NCBI GenBank assembly: GCA_030054275.1
Contig: JASGCF010000215.1
Coordinates: 1-5,915, forward strand
DNA from: Limnohabitans sp.
Lineage (GTDB): Bacteria > Planctomycetota > Phycisphaerae > Phycisphaerales > SM1A02
Direction: 5' to 3'
DNA length: 5,915 nucleotides
Below are positions 1 to 5,575 of the stretch, in pieces; within the stretch, counting starts at the first letter, position 1; each line of letters opens with the position of its first letter. A program made the position numbers and the translations under genes. Below the pieces are notes generated by a model. That model was not told the DNA's origin and ran no database searches. It saw only the letters and a program-made list of their open reading frames with translations.

Positions 1-187
1 GCGTCCCGATCGATGCGCGCACATTGCGAAAGCGGCGGTTGCTGTTGGTGTGGACGCAATCTTCCTTGAATGCCATCCCGAACCAAAGTGTTCCAGTTCT
101 GACGCAAGCACCATTCAGCCGCTTTCTGCAGTTCGGCCGATCCTGACCTCTTTGGTTGCAGTGCGCCGCGCCGCGATTCAGGCCTGA
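1..187 (+). CDS. kdsA: 3-deoxy-D-manno-octulosonate 8-phosphate synthase, C-terminal end (partial)
   Basis: The 5' part lies outside the window; the first whole codon is at base 2 and the stop is TGA at 185-187, leaving 61 residues. KdsA condenses phosphoenolpyruvate with arabinose 5-phosphate to make Kdo-8-phosphate, in the cytoplasm, for the LPS inner core. The visible part carries the last strand and helix of the TIM barrel: an AAVAVGVDAIFLECHPEP segment (fragment residues 11-28) followed by SSSDAST and PLSAVRPIL. Glu23 and Asp34 of the fragment have the E-x10-D spacing of the conserved Glu and Asp near the metal/PEP site in KdsA. The SDAST-x-x-PL stretch resembles the Aquifex-type enzyme as I remember it. 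The alternative is a DAHP synthase of the related fold, but its version of this motif usually reads SDGPQ, so KdsA is preferred. It ends 85 nt before mcsA in the same direction. Confidence 0.85.
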   Translation, partial: RPDRCAHIAKAAVAVGVDAIFLECHPEPKCSSSDASTIQPLSAVRPILTSLVAVRRAAIQA

Positions 188-220
188 ACTCAACGAATTT
201 GAAGCGACGGTCGACGCGGT

Positions 221-231
221 GCGGGTACAGT
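221..231 (+). promoter_or_regulatory. possible -10 element upstream of mcsA
   Basis: The 85-nt gap between kdsA and mcsA contains GCGGGTACAGT; TACAGT at 226-231 matches TATAAT at four of six bases. A TTGAAG at 199-204 could serve as a -35 but the 21-nt spacer is too long, so this is weak. A near-identical GGGTACACT sits upstream of the carbinolamine dehydratase gene on the other strand, which is the main reason to note it. It would give mcsA a leader of about 35 nt. Confidence 0.2.
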
Positions 232-272
232 GTGTTCCTTCTCGACCTGTTCGCCCACACGCCGTCTCTGCT

Positions 273-839
273 ATGGAAACCACTTGCGACTGTTGCCCAA
301 ACCCCGCCGTCGTGCACGAGACGGTGATTCGCAACGGAGTGAAAAGCGAAGTGCACCTGTGCGCGGATCATGCGCGCGAGCGCGGATATCCGATGCCGAG
401 CGTTGATTCGCCGAGCATCCTTGTGTCGAAACTCATGCAGCAATTGCAAACGGGCCAAGCCGCGACGCCAAGCCGCACCGTAAAGGCATGTCCCTCCTGT
501 GGCGGCACGATGGCCGCCGTCCGCGAAACCGGACTCGTCGGCTGCCCGCTGTGCTACCGCCACTTTGAAGACGAATTGGGTGCCATCATCACGCGCGCAC
601 AAGCAGGAGCGAATGTGCATGTGGGTCGGCATCCCGCACACGCGAGCGACTTGGTTGATCGCGCTGCCATGCGGAATCGATTGGCGCGCGAATTGCGCGA
701 GGCAGTTGCTCGGGAAGAATATGAACGCGCCGCGCGGCTCCGCGACAAACTGCAGGAACTTGGCGGCGGCCCAACCGACGCCTTCGCAGATGACTCGGAC
801 ACCGACGCGTCCGCAGCGGAAGGCGGGCTTGCAGGATGA
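273..839 (+). CDS. mcsA: McsA, zinc-finger/UVR-domain activator of protein arginine kinase
   Basis: This 188-residue protein is the likely partner and activator of the McsB kinase encoded next. It has two cysteine clusters: C5-x2-C8 with C30-x2-H33, and C73-x2-C76 with C91-x2-C94. A UVR (UvrB/UvrC) helical hairpin follows at about residues 132-164, rich in Arg and Glu and containing REEYERAARLRDKLQEL. The C-terminal 24 residues are acidic and low complexity. Size and domain order match McsA of Firmicutes, which is roughly 185 residues. The frame is open upstream to an ATG at 156, but that overlaps the end of kdsA and adds 39 residues before the first zinc cluster, so the ATG at 273 is chosen; it has no Shine-Dalgarno sequence. 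The stop overlaps the mcsB start by 4 nt, which implies co-translation. The fourth ligand of the first cluster is His, where Firmicutes McsA has Cys as far as I recall. Confidence 0.88.
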   Translation: METTCDCCPNPAVVHETVIRNGVKSEVHLCADHARERGYPMPSVDSPSILVSKLMQQLQTGQAATPSRTVKACPSCGGTMAAVRETGLVGCPLCYRHFEDELGAIITRAQAGANVHVGRHPAHASDLVDRAAMRNRLARELREAVAREEYERAARLRDKLQELGGGPTDAFADDSDTDASAAEGGLAG

Positions 840-1942
840 GTGCGGAGGGCATCCCAGAACAAACGCCGGAAAAACCCGAGCGCTCAGGTCACGCGCAGCA
901 CACCTCGCGCTTGTCGAATCTACACGGCGCGGGAAGCCCATTGCCCATGGCACCGGACGCCGATTGCGTACTGTCGAGCCGCATTCGACTCGCGCGCAAT
1001 CTCATCGGATTTCCCTTCGTGAATCGTGCGAATCCGGCGCAATGTTCTGATGTCGTGCACCGCGTACAAGCAACCCGCCTCGGCGGTCCTTTCGCTTCCG
1101 GTGTCCGATGGGTCAATGTGCAAGCAACCACGGCTGAAGATCGATTGCTGCTCTTCGAGCGCAATCTCATCTCGCGCCCATTTGTCGAGTCAAACCATCC
1201 CCGCTGCGTTGCCATCAGTGCCGACGAAAGCGCAAGTGTGATGGTGAACGAAGAAGATCATCTTCGATTGCAAATGCTCGCCCCTGGCCTGCAACTCGGG
1301 CCCATTGTCGAGCGCATGCTTGAGCTTGATCGCACGCTTGAGCATGGTCTTGAATTCGCGTTTCACCCGCGCTTTGGCTACCTCACTGCGTGCCCGACGA
1401 ATGTGGGCACCGGACTTCGCGTGAGTGTGATGCTGCACCTACCTGCGCTGCATATTCTGGATGAACTTGAGAAAGTACAACGCGCTGCGAAGGACCTGCA
1501 TCTTGCGGTTCGCGGTTTCCACGGCGAAGGGACCGAAGCGCTTGGCGACTTCTTCCAAATTTCGAACCAAACCACGCTTGGGCGCGGAGAACACGATTTG
1601 GTCGAGGAATTCGTGCACTCGATTGTTCCGCGTTTTGTCGCGTACGAGCGAGCAGCGCGACAAGCACTGCTCGAGCGCGACGCATCGAGCCTCGAAGATC
1701 GGGTGTATCGAGCACTCGGCATCTTGCGAGCATGCAGGCTGCTGTCGCTTGATGAAGCGATCAAGTTCCTTTCGCGCGTGCGACTTGGCGTCGCGATTGG
1801 ACGCATCACAGAAGTTTCGCTGCCGCTCGTTGATCGACTCATGCTCGAAGTGCAATCAGCGCATTTGGCACGCGCCACAGGCTGCACTCTTGGCGACGAT
1901 CGTGCGACGCGCGCGAATCTCGTGCGATCTGCGCTTCGCTGA
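836..1942 (+). CDS. mcsB: McsB, protein arginine kinase
   Basis: This 368-residue phosphagen-kinase-fold enzyme transfers phosphate from ATP to arginine side chains of proteins; in Firmicutes that marks proteins for ClpCP degradation. The catalytic signatures are intact: SSRIRLARN (47-55) for nucleotide binding, NEEDH (138-142) with the catalytic acid, CPTNVGTGLR (186-195), and HGEGTEA (229-235) followed by a QISNQTTLG segment. The absence of an N-terminal creatine-kinase-type domain and the HGEGTEA loop separate it from creatine and arginine kinases. The first SSR motif lies about 20 residues further in than in Bacillus McsB, so there is an N-terminal extension of low conservation. Near the C terminus, DRATRA (355-360) occupies the place of the RDxxRA phospho-arginine docking motif, with the first two residues apparently exchanged. 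The start is fixed by the ATGA overlap with mcsA; no ctsR or clpC is adjacent. Confidence 0.92.
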   Translation: MSAEGIPEQTPEKPERSGHAQHTSRLSNLHGAGSPLPMAPDADCVLSSRIRLARNLIGFPFVNRANPAQCSDVVHRVQATRLGGPFASGVRWVNVQATTAEDRLLLFERNLISRPFVESNHPRCVAISADESASVMVNEEDHLRLQMLAPGLQLGPIVERMLELDRTLEHGLEFAFHPRFGYLTACPTNVGTGLRVSVMLHLPALHILDELEKVQRAAKDLHLAVRGFHGEGTEALGDFFQISNQTTLGRGEHDLVEEFVHSIVPRFVAYERAARQALLERDASSLEDRVYRALGILRACRLLSLDEAIKFLSRVRLGVAIGRITEVSLPLVDRLMLEVQSAHLARATGCTLGDDRATRANLVRSALR

Positions 1943-1967
1943 GGCTTCACATCTTGCCGATCTCACC

Positions 1968-2561
1968 TCAACGCATGTTGAGGAAGTTCTCAAGCAAGCG
2001 CGGCCCCTCCACCGTGAGGAAACTCTCTGGATGAAACTGCACGCCCTCAAGCGGCGCTGCGCCGATGGGCGCCTTCCAACGGAGACCCATCACCTCACCA
2101 CGCGCAGTCCATGCGGTTTTTTCGAAGTCTTGGTGGATCGTGTCTGGATCGACCACCAACGAGTGATAGCGCGTTGCCACGAATGGATTCGACATCCCAA
2201 CAAACAGCCCGCGACCATCGTGATGGATTTCGCTTGTTTTTCCGTGCACTGGCTCGTCGTTTCGCCGCACAAGCATGCCGTGACAATCGCCAATTGTCTG
2301 ATGGCCAAGACACACGCCGAGAATGGGAATGCGCCCGCGAAAGTGCGCAATCATGGCTGCGCTCACGCCCGCCTCTTTCGGAGTGCACGGCCCAGGTGAA
2401 ATCACCAGATGCGAAGGCTTCATCGCCTCCGCAGCCGCGACATCGATGCGATCGTTGCGCACAACCTCCACGCGCAACGCTCGGTCGATCTCGCCGAACC
2501 GCTGCACAAGGTTGAAGGTGAAACTGTCGTAGTTGTCGATCAAAAGCAGCACGGGCGGCAT
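1968..2561 (-). CDS. pabA/trpG: glutamine amidotransferase subunit of aminodeoxychorismate/anthranilate synthase
   Basis: This 197-residue class I glutamine amidotransferase releases ammonia from glutamine for a chorismate-binding partner, giving 4-amino-4-deoxychorismate (folate) or anthranilate (tryptophan). It begins with LLLIDNYDSFTFNL (5-18), typical of PabA/TrpG. SPGPCTP (55-61) forms the oxyanion region, GVCLGHQTIG (82-91) holds nucleophile Cys84, HGKTSEI (106-112) follows, and FHPES (176-180) supplies His177 and Glu179. The length is normal for a stand-alone subunit. The two families cannot be told apart here, and no trpE, pabB or trpD is in the window, so one amphibolic subunit may serve both pathways. 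The frame stays open far upstream, but the family start is at MPPVLLLID. An in-frame ATG 13 codons earlier (ending at 2600) is the only serious alternative. The stop lies 25 nt from the convergent mcsB stop; no terminator hairpin is visible in that gap. No Shine-Dalgarno sequence. Confidence 0.92.
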   Translation of the reverse strand: MPPVLLLIDNYDSFTFNLVQRFGEIDRALRVEVVRNDRIDVAAAEAMKPSHLVISPGPCTPKEAGVSAAMIAHFRGRIPILGVCLGHQTIGDCHGMLVRRNDEPVHGKTSEIHHDGRGLFVGMSNPFVATRYHSLVVDPDTIHQDFEKTAWTARGEVMGLRWKAPIGAAPLEGVQFHPESFLTVEGPRLLENFLNMR

Positions 2562-2598
2562 GGTACGCGAGCGTGCGAAGCGTGTATCTTCCCCCGCC

Positions 2599-3072
2599 AT
2601 GCAGACCCCTTCCGCGCTTCCGTCATCCGCAGCAGCGTCCTCGATCGATGCAACCTGTCGCGCCCGACTCGAGGCGCGACTTGAGGCGCGACTTGATCCG
2701 AGCCCAAAATCGGCAAACGCAGCGCAATTCGTGCTGTCACTCCCTGGCACCGAGTATGTCGTCACGCTGCACGCTCGTGGAACGACATCGGTCGTACCGG
2801 GAAAGAAGCTCACTGGGGTGATCGAAGGTCGGGCGCAGAAGTTCCATCGCGCGCATGCGGGCGGCGAGTTCATCGAGCCGCTTGAGGGCCATCCGCGCTT
2901 GGTGCAAGGGCGCATTCGCGCTGTCGACGCAGCAGCCAACCGCGTACTCCTGCAGGCGGTTGTTCCAATGTGGATCACCCTTGACGCAGCGCAATCGGCG
3001 CGAGCATTCGCTGTCGGCGATTTTGTCAACTTCTCGATGGAGAGCGGAGTCACCTTCGCACCAATCGCGTGA
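2599..3072 (+). CDS. uncharacterised protein coupled to an oxidoreductase gene
   Basis: I do not recognise a family for this 157-residue protein. Residues 1-40 are low complexity (Ala, Ser, Pro) with a short charged LEARLEARLD repeat at 24-33. From about residue 43 the pattern of alternating hydrophobic residues (FVLSL, YVVTLHA, TGVIEG, GRIRAVD, RVLLQAVVPMWITL, VGDFVNFSME) suggests an all-beta domain of about 110 residues. There is no signal peptide, membrane segment or obvious catalytic cluster, so a cytoplasmic binding or accessory role is possible. The frame is open to an ATG at 2533, but that would overlap the amidotransferase gene by 29 nt, so the ATG at 2599 is preferred. It lacks a Shine-Dalgarno sequence. 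That the frame is coding is supported by its 4-nt GTGA overlap with the next gene and by the divergent spacing from the amidotransferase gene. A possible -10 (TATCTT, 2585-2590) lies only 8 nt before the ATG. Confidence 0.72.
   Translation: MQTPSALPSSAAASSIDATCRARLEARLEARLDPSPKSANAAQFVLSLPGTEYVVTLHARGTTSVVPGKKLTGVIEGRAQKFHRAHAGGEFIEPLEGHPRLVQGRIRAVDAAANRVLLQAVVPMWITLDAAQSARAFAVGDFVNFSMESGVTFAPIA
2671..2694 (+). repeat. 12-bp tandem repeat, two copies, in-frame
   Basis: GAGGCGCGACTT occurs twice in direct succession (2671-2682 and 2683-2694), with a degenerate third copy just before it (2659-2670). It encodes the L-E-A-R repeat in the N-terminal part of the uncharacterised 157-residue protein. 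The unit is four codons, so copy-number change would keep the frame. Confidence 0.85.
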
Positions 3073-4121
3073 GCGGCCCAACCGGCATGAACGCCGACAG
3101 AAACACCGACGAAAATAGAGCTGGCAATCCCGAGAGCGTCGGCATCATCGGCGTCGGCATCATCGGCCTCGGCTTCATGGGTCGAACGCATCTCGCGTCG
3201 TACGCGCGCACCGCGGGCTGTGCTGTGCACGCGCTGTACGACCCGACGCAGCGTGCTGCTCCCGCCGGAAACCTCATCACGACGGATGATGATGCGGAGC
3301 GATTGTTGGCAACGCTCCCACGCGCTGCAACCCTTGATGAACTGCTCGCGCGGCGCGACATTCAACTGGTTTCGATCTGCACTCCGACCGACTCGCACAT
3401 CGAACTTGTTCGTGCTGCGATTCGCGCAGGGAAAAATGTTCTTGTCGAGAAACCAACAGCACTCGACGCAAGAGCGATCGATCAATTGGGCGAGGAAGCG
3501 CGTGCTGCGGGCGTCATCGTGATGCCAGCGCATTGCATGCGCTTTTGGCCGGCTTGGTCGTGGATGGCAGCGGCAGTCCGAGATCAGCGATTCGGACGCG
3601 TCACGCACGCAACATTCCGGCGCTTGGGCGCAGCGCCAAGTTGGAGCCAAGATTTCTACCTCGATTTCGCGCGATCAGGCGGTGCGATTGTCGACCTGCA
3701 CATCCACGACGCAGATTTTGTGCGCTTCGCCTTCGGTGAACCGCTTGGAGTGAGTGCCACAGGATCGTTGCGACATGTGCACGCGCGATACACCTTCGCG
3801 CACGACTTGGTGGTCGAAGCGGAAGGCGGCTGGATGGAAGATCCTACCTTCGCGTTCACGATGACCGCACAGATCGTGTGTACACACGCCACCATCGATT
3901 TCGACCTCATGCGAAAGCCTGAGTTGCTCGTCCGCCACGCGGGAAATGACACGGTGCAAGTGCTCGCTGCTGGCGTCGATTATCCAACTGGCAACGGTTA
4001 TGACCACGAGATCGCTGCGTGTCTTGCTGCGGTCCGCGCGCGCGGAGTTGCGCCGGTGACGCTGCGCGATGCGGCAGCAACACAGCGACTGCTCGATCGA
4101 GAGATTGCGTTGGTGCGGTGA
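3069..4121 (+). CDS. Gfo/Idh/MocA-family NAD(P)-dependent oxidoreductase
   Basis: This 350-residue protein has the usual two-domain architecture. Residues 23-150 form an N-terminal Rossmann domain with the dinucleotide loop GLGFMG (33-38), then SICTPTDSH (102-110) and the signature VEKP (126-129), whose lysine is the usual catalytic residue. The C-terminal alpha/beta domain contains GGAIVDLHIHDADF (204-217); Asp209 and His213 are at the positions of the conserved active-site Asp and His. Such enzymes oxidise or reduce sugars, inositols or related alcohols with NAD(P); the substrate cannot be inferred. The start is taken as GTG at 3069, which overlaps the upstream stop as GTGA. ATG at 3087, 14 nt after that stop, is equally reasonable and would remove six residues of no known function. 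The Rossmann strand contains a duplicated VGIIG from a 15-bp tandem repeat. There is no signal peptide or Tat motif, so it should be cytoplasmic. Confidence 0.9.
   Translation: MSGPTGMNADRNTDENRAGNPESVGIIGVGIIGLGFMGRTHLASYARTAGCAVHALYDPTQRAAPAGNLITTDDDAERLLATLPRAATLDELLARRDIQLVSICTPTDSHIELVRAAIRAGKNVLVEKPTALDARAIDQLGEEARAAGVIVMPAHCMRFWPAWSWMAAAVRDQRFGRVTHATFRRLGAAPSWSQDFYLDFARSGGAIVDLHIHDADFVRFAFGEPLGVSATGSLRHVHARYTFAHDLVVEAEGGWMEDPTFAFTMTAQIVCTHATIDFDLMRKPELLVRHAGNDTVQVLAAGVDYPTGNGYDHEIAACLAAVRARGVAPVTLRDAAATQRLLDREIALVR
3138..3167 (+). repeat. perfect 15-bp tandem duplication in the oxidoreductase Rossmann strand
   Basis: GTCGGCATCATCGGC is present twice without mismatch (3138-3152 and 3153-3167), followed by a third partial match CTCGGC. 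It encodes VGIIG-VGIIG just before LGFMG, so strand beta-1 and the start of the GxGxxG loop are repeated in frame. Family members normally have one such segment. Confidence 0.95.
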
Positions 4122-4128
4122 CAGTCAC

Positions 4129-4163
4129 GCGGGGCCTTTGCTGCGGGGCCTTTGCTGCGGGGC
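4129..4163 (+). repeat. 14-bp tandem repeat in a convergent intergenic gap
   Basis: GCGGGGCCTTTGCT is repeated exactly (4129-4142 and 4143-4156), followed by the first seven bases of a third copy (4157-4163). It starts 7 nt after the oxidoreductase stop and ends 26 nt before the 3' end of the carbinolamine dehydratase gene. It encodes nothing I can support. Confidence 0.92.
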
Positions 4164-4187
4164 TCGCCTGCGCAAACAGGCTGCGAG
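4163..4187. terminator. possible hairpin between convergent genes
   Basis: GCCTG (4166-4170) and CAGGC (4177-4181) can pair around a six-base loop; alternatively CTCGCCTG pairs with CAGG and CGAG with a three-base bulge. It lies between two converging genes, where a bidirectional terminator would be expected, but no T-tract follows on either strand, so an intrinsic terminator is not established. Confidence 0.25.
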
Positions 4188-4189
4188 GC

Positions 4190-4492
4190 TCACTTGCAGC
4201 CAGACGCAGTTGCCATTCTGTCGGCGGCGTGCGCGAACTCAAAGTCCTTCTCGGTAATCCCGCCCGCGTCATGGGTCGAAAGCGACAGCGTGACGCGGCT
4301 ATACCGAATGAGAATGTCTGGGTGATGCTGCACTCGCTCGGCTTCATCTGCGATACGGTCGACAAACGCCATCGCTCCAACGAAATCTGCGAACCGATAG
4401 GTGCGCTGAATCTCTTCGCCGGGCTGAGACCATTCCGGCAGCACATCAAGCCGAGCAGTAATCTCTGGTTCTGAAAGCTTCGTGAGCGACAT
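4190..4492 (-). CDS. pterin-4a-carbinolamine dehydratase
   Basis: This 100-residue protein dehydrates 4a-hydroxytetrahydrobiopterin (or an analogous pterin) to the quinonoid dihydropterin, recycling the cofactor of aromatic amino acid hydroxylases. In many bacteria without such hydroxylases the role is less clear, with molybdopterin or folate links suggested. Motif E52-x3-HHP(56-58)-x5-Y64-x9-H74-x8-D83 fits the family signature exactly, including the active-site histidine pair. The length is typical and the whole protein is the domain. The start is ATG ending at 4492; an upstream in-frame ATG (4519) adds nine residues not expected in the family. No Shine-Dalgarno sequence precedes it. It is divergent from gluQRS with 50 nt between the starts and convergent with the oxidoreductase gene. 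The C-terminal ATASGCK tail is not conserved as far as I know. Confidence 0.93.
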   Translation of the reverse strand: MSLTKLSEPEITARLDVLPEWSQPGEEIQRTYRFADFVGAMAFVDRIADEAERVQHHPDILIRYSRVTLSLSTHDAGGITEKDFEFAHAADRMATASGCK

Positions 4493-4501
4493 AGGTCGCG
4501 A

Positions 4502-4510
4502 AGTGTACCC
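4502..4510 (-). promoter_or_regulatory. possible -10 element of the carbinolamine dehydratase gene
   Basis: Read on the minus strand the gap contains GGGTACACT; TACACT matches TATAAT at four of six positions and ends 9 nt before the ATG. Transcription would then start at or within a few bases of the start codon, giving a leaderless or nearly leaderless mRNA. No good -35 is visible at 16-18 nt. Confidence 0.22.
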
Positions 4511-4542
4511 AACCTTCATCCTCGAGACCGTACGCTGCGCCG

Positions 4543-5544
4543 ATGGGCGATCTGCCCCCCGTCACTCGACTCGCGCCGACCCCATCCGGAGCCCTCCATG
4601 TGGGAAATGCGCGCACTTTTCTCGCCACTTGGGGGCTTGCGCGGCGCCTTGGCTGGAAGATTGTCCTCCGACTCGAAGACCTCGATATCGGCCGCGTGAA
4701 GGCGGGCGCACACGAGGAATCGTCAACGGATCTTGCGTGGCTTGGCATCGACTGGGATGACGCACCACTGGTGCAGTCTGCGGATTTGTCGCCCTACCGA
4801 GACGCACTGGAGCAGCTTGCGCGCGCTGGTCAAACATTTCCCTGCGGGCGCTCGCGCAGCGAGATTCGTACCGCGCTGAGCGCGCCGCACGCAGACGACG
4901 GCGAAGCGAGATTTCCGCCCGCGTTGCGACCAACCAAGCCTTGGCCAAACACCATCGAAACATGGGAGACAAACCACCGCTTTGCACTTGATCCCGCTCC
5001 AGAGTTTGTCTTCGATGCGTTGCTTGGCCCACAGACCTTTGACCCAGGTCTAGAAGTCGGCGACATGGTCCTGTGGACAAAACTCGGTATGCCTGCGTAT
5101 CAGCTTGCTGTTGTGATCGATGATGCACGGCAAGGTGTGACAGATGTGGTGCGAGGCGACGATCTCTTGGCGAGTGCTGCGCGACAGCAAGTGATCGCAC
5201 GCGCGCTTGGCCTACAGCACGCGCGTTGGTGGCATGTTCCGCTTGTCTACGGCGAGGACGGAAAACGCCTCGCAAAGCGTCACGGATCGCACAGTTTGCA
5301 GGCGTTACGCAACGCGCAAGTTGCACCCGAGCGCGTCATTGGATGGTGTGCATGGACGCTTGGCCTCATGCCTACATGCGAGCCGCTTCCTGCGCGCGAC
5401 TTTTGCGTACTGTGCACCCCAGAAGCATTGCGAGAAAGTGCGCAACGACTTCGCACCCAACCAACGATTTTCGGCCCGCAAGATCTTGCCTTTTTAGAAG
5501 GCCGTTCCAACTCGCACCCAGCAGCGCCGAGCGCTTCTCCTTGA
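4543..5544 (+). CDS. gluQRS: glutamyl-Q-tRNA(Asp) synthetase
   Basis: This 333-residue protein is a glutamyl-tRNA synthetase paralogue that activates glutamate and attaches it to the queuosine base in the anticodon of tRNA(Asp). The class I signatures are present: APTPSGALHVGNART (11-25) with HVGN as the HIGH motif, LRLEDLD (42-48), YQLAVVIDD (186-194) and DVVRGDDLL (201-209). KRLAKRH (241-247) occupies the KMSKS position in the form common in GluQRS. The roughly 150-residue anticodon-binding domain of GltX is missing, which separates this from a true GluRS. The zinc-binding CxC...Y...C of the E. coli enzyme is not recognisable: only C101 is in place, as CGR, and the following insert (103-130) lacks Cys. 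The C-terminal 30 residues are divergent. The start ATG at 4543 lacks a Shine-Dalgarno sequence. The stop at 5542-5544 overlaps the possible -35 of the next gene. Confidence 0.9.
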   Translation: MGDLPPVTRLAPTPSGALHVGNARTFLATWGLARRLGWKIVLRLEDLDIGRVKAGAHEESSTDLAWLGIDWDDAPLVQSADLSPYRDALEQLARAGQTFPCGRSRSEIRTALSAPHADDGEARFPPALRPTKPWPNTIETWETNHRFALDPAPEFVFDALLGPQTFDPGLEVGDMVLWTKLGMPAYQLAVVIDDARQGVTDVVRGDDLLASAARQQVIARALGLQHARWWHVPLVYGEDGKRLAKRHGSHSLQALRNAQVAPERVIGWCAWTLGLMPTCEPLPARDFCVLCTPEALRESAQRLRTQPTIFGPQDLAFLEGRSNSHPAAPSASP

Positions 5545-5570
5545 CGCGCCCACCTCGATTCCGTGAGAAT
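5541..5570 (+). promoter_or_regulatory. possible promoter of the DUF192 lipoprotein gene
   Basis: TTGACG (5541-5546, five of six to the -35 consensus) is followed after 18 nt by GAGAAT (5565-5570, three of six to the -10). Only five bases separate the -10 from the ATG at 5576, so a transcript would begin at or just inside the start codon. The -35 overlaps the gluQRS stop codon. Confidence 0.3.
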
Positions 5571-5575
5571 CCTTC

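Noticed and set aside
156..272. N-terminal extension of McsA
   Set aside because: It overlaps the last codons of kdsA and precedes the first zinc cluster with unconserved residues; the ATG at 273 gives a normal family length.
1943..1967. Possible terminator between mcsB and the convergent amidotransferase gene
   Set aside because: The 25-nt gap has no inverted repeat and no T-tract.
1461..2399. 312-residue plus-strand open frame
   Set aside because: It overlaps mcsB in another frame and the amidotransferase gene on the opposite strand, and its translation is Arg/Ser/Cys-rich without domain motifs.
2562..3650. Long minus-strand open frame continuous with the amidotransferase gene (560 residues in all)
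   Set aside because: The upstream 363 residues are antisense to two well-supported genes, are low complexity with Asp-Ala repeats mirroring the 15-bp duplication, and the family start is at the ATG ending at 2561.
4118..4128. GTGAC-A-GTCAC palindrome at the oxidoreductase stop
   Set aside because: The arms are five bases with a one-base centre and include the stop codon; there is no second copy or promoter nearby to suggest an operator.
3907..4512. 201-residue minus-strand open frame
   Set aside because: It shadows the carbinolamine dehydratase gene in another frame, and only the 4190-4492 frame carries the complete family signature.
4562..5326. 254-residue minus-strand open frame
   Set aside because: It is wholly antisense to gluQRS, Arg-rich and without recognisable motifs.
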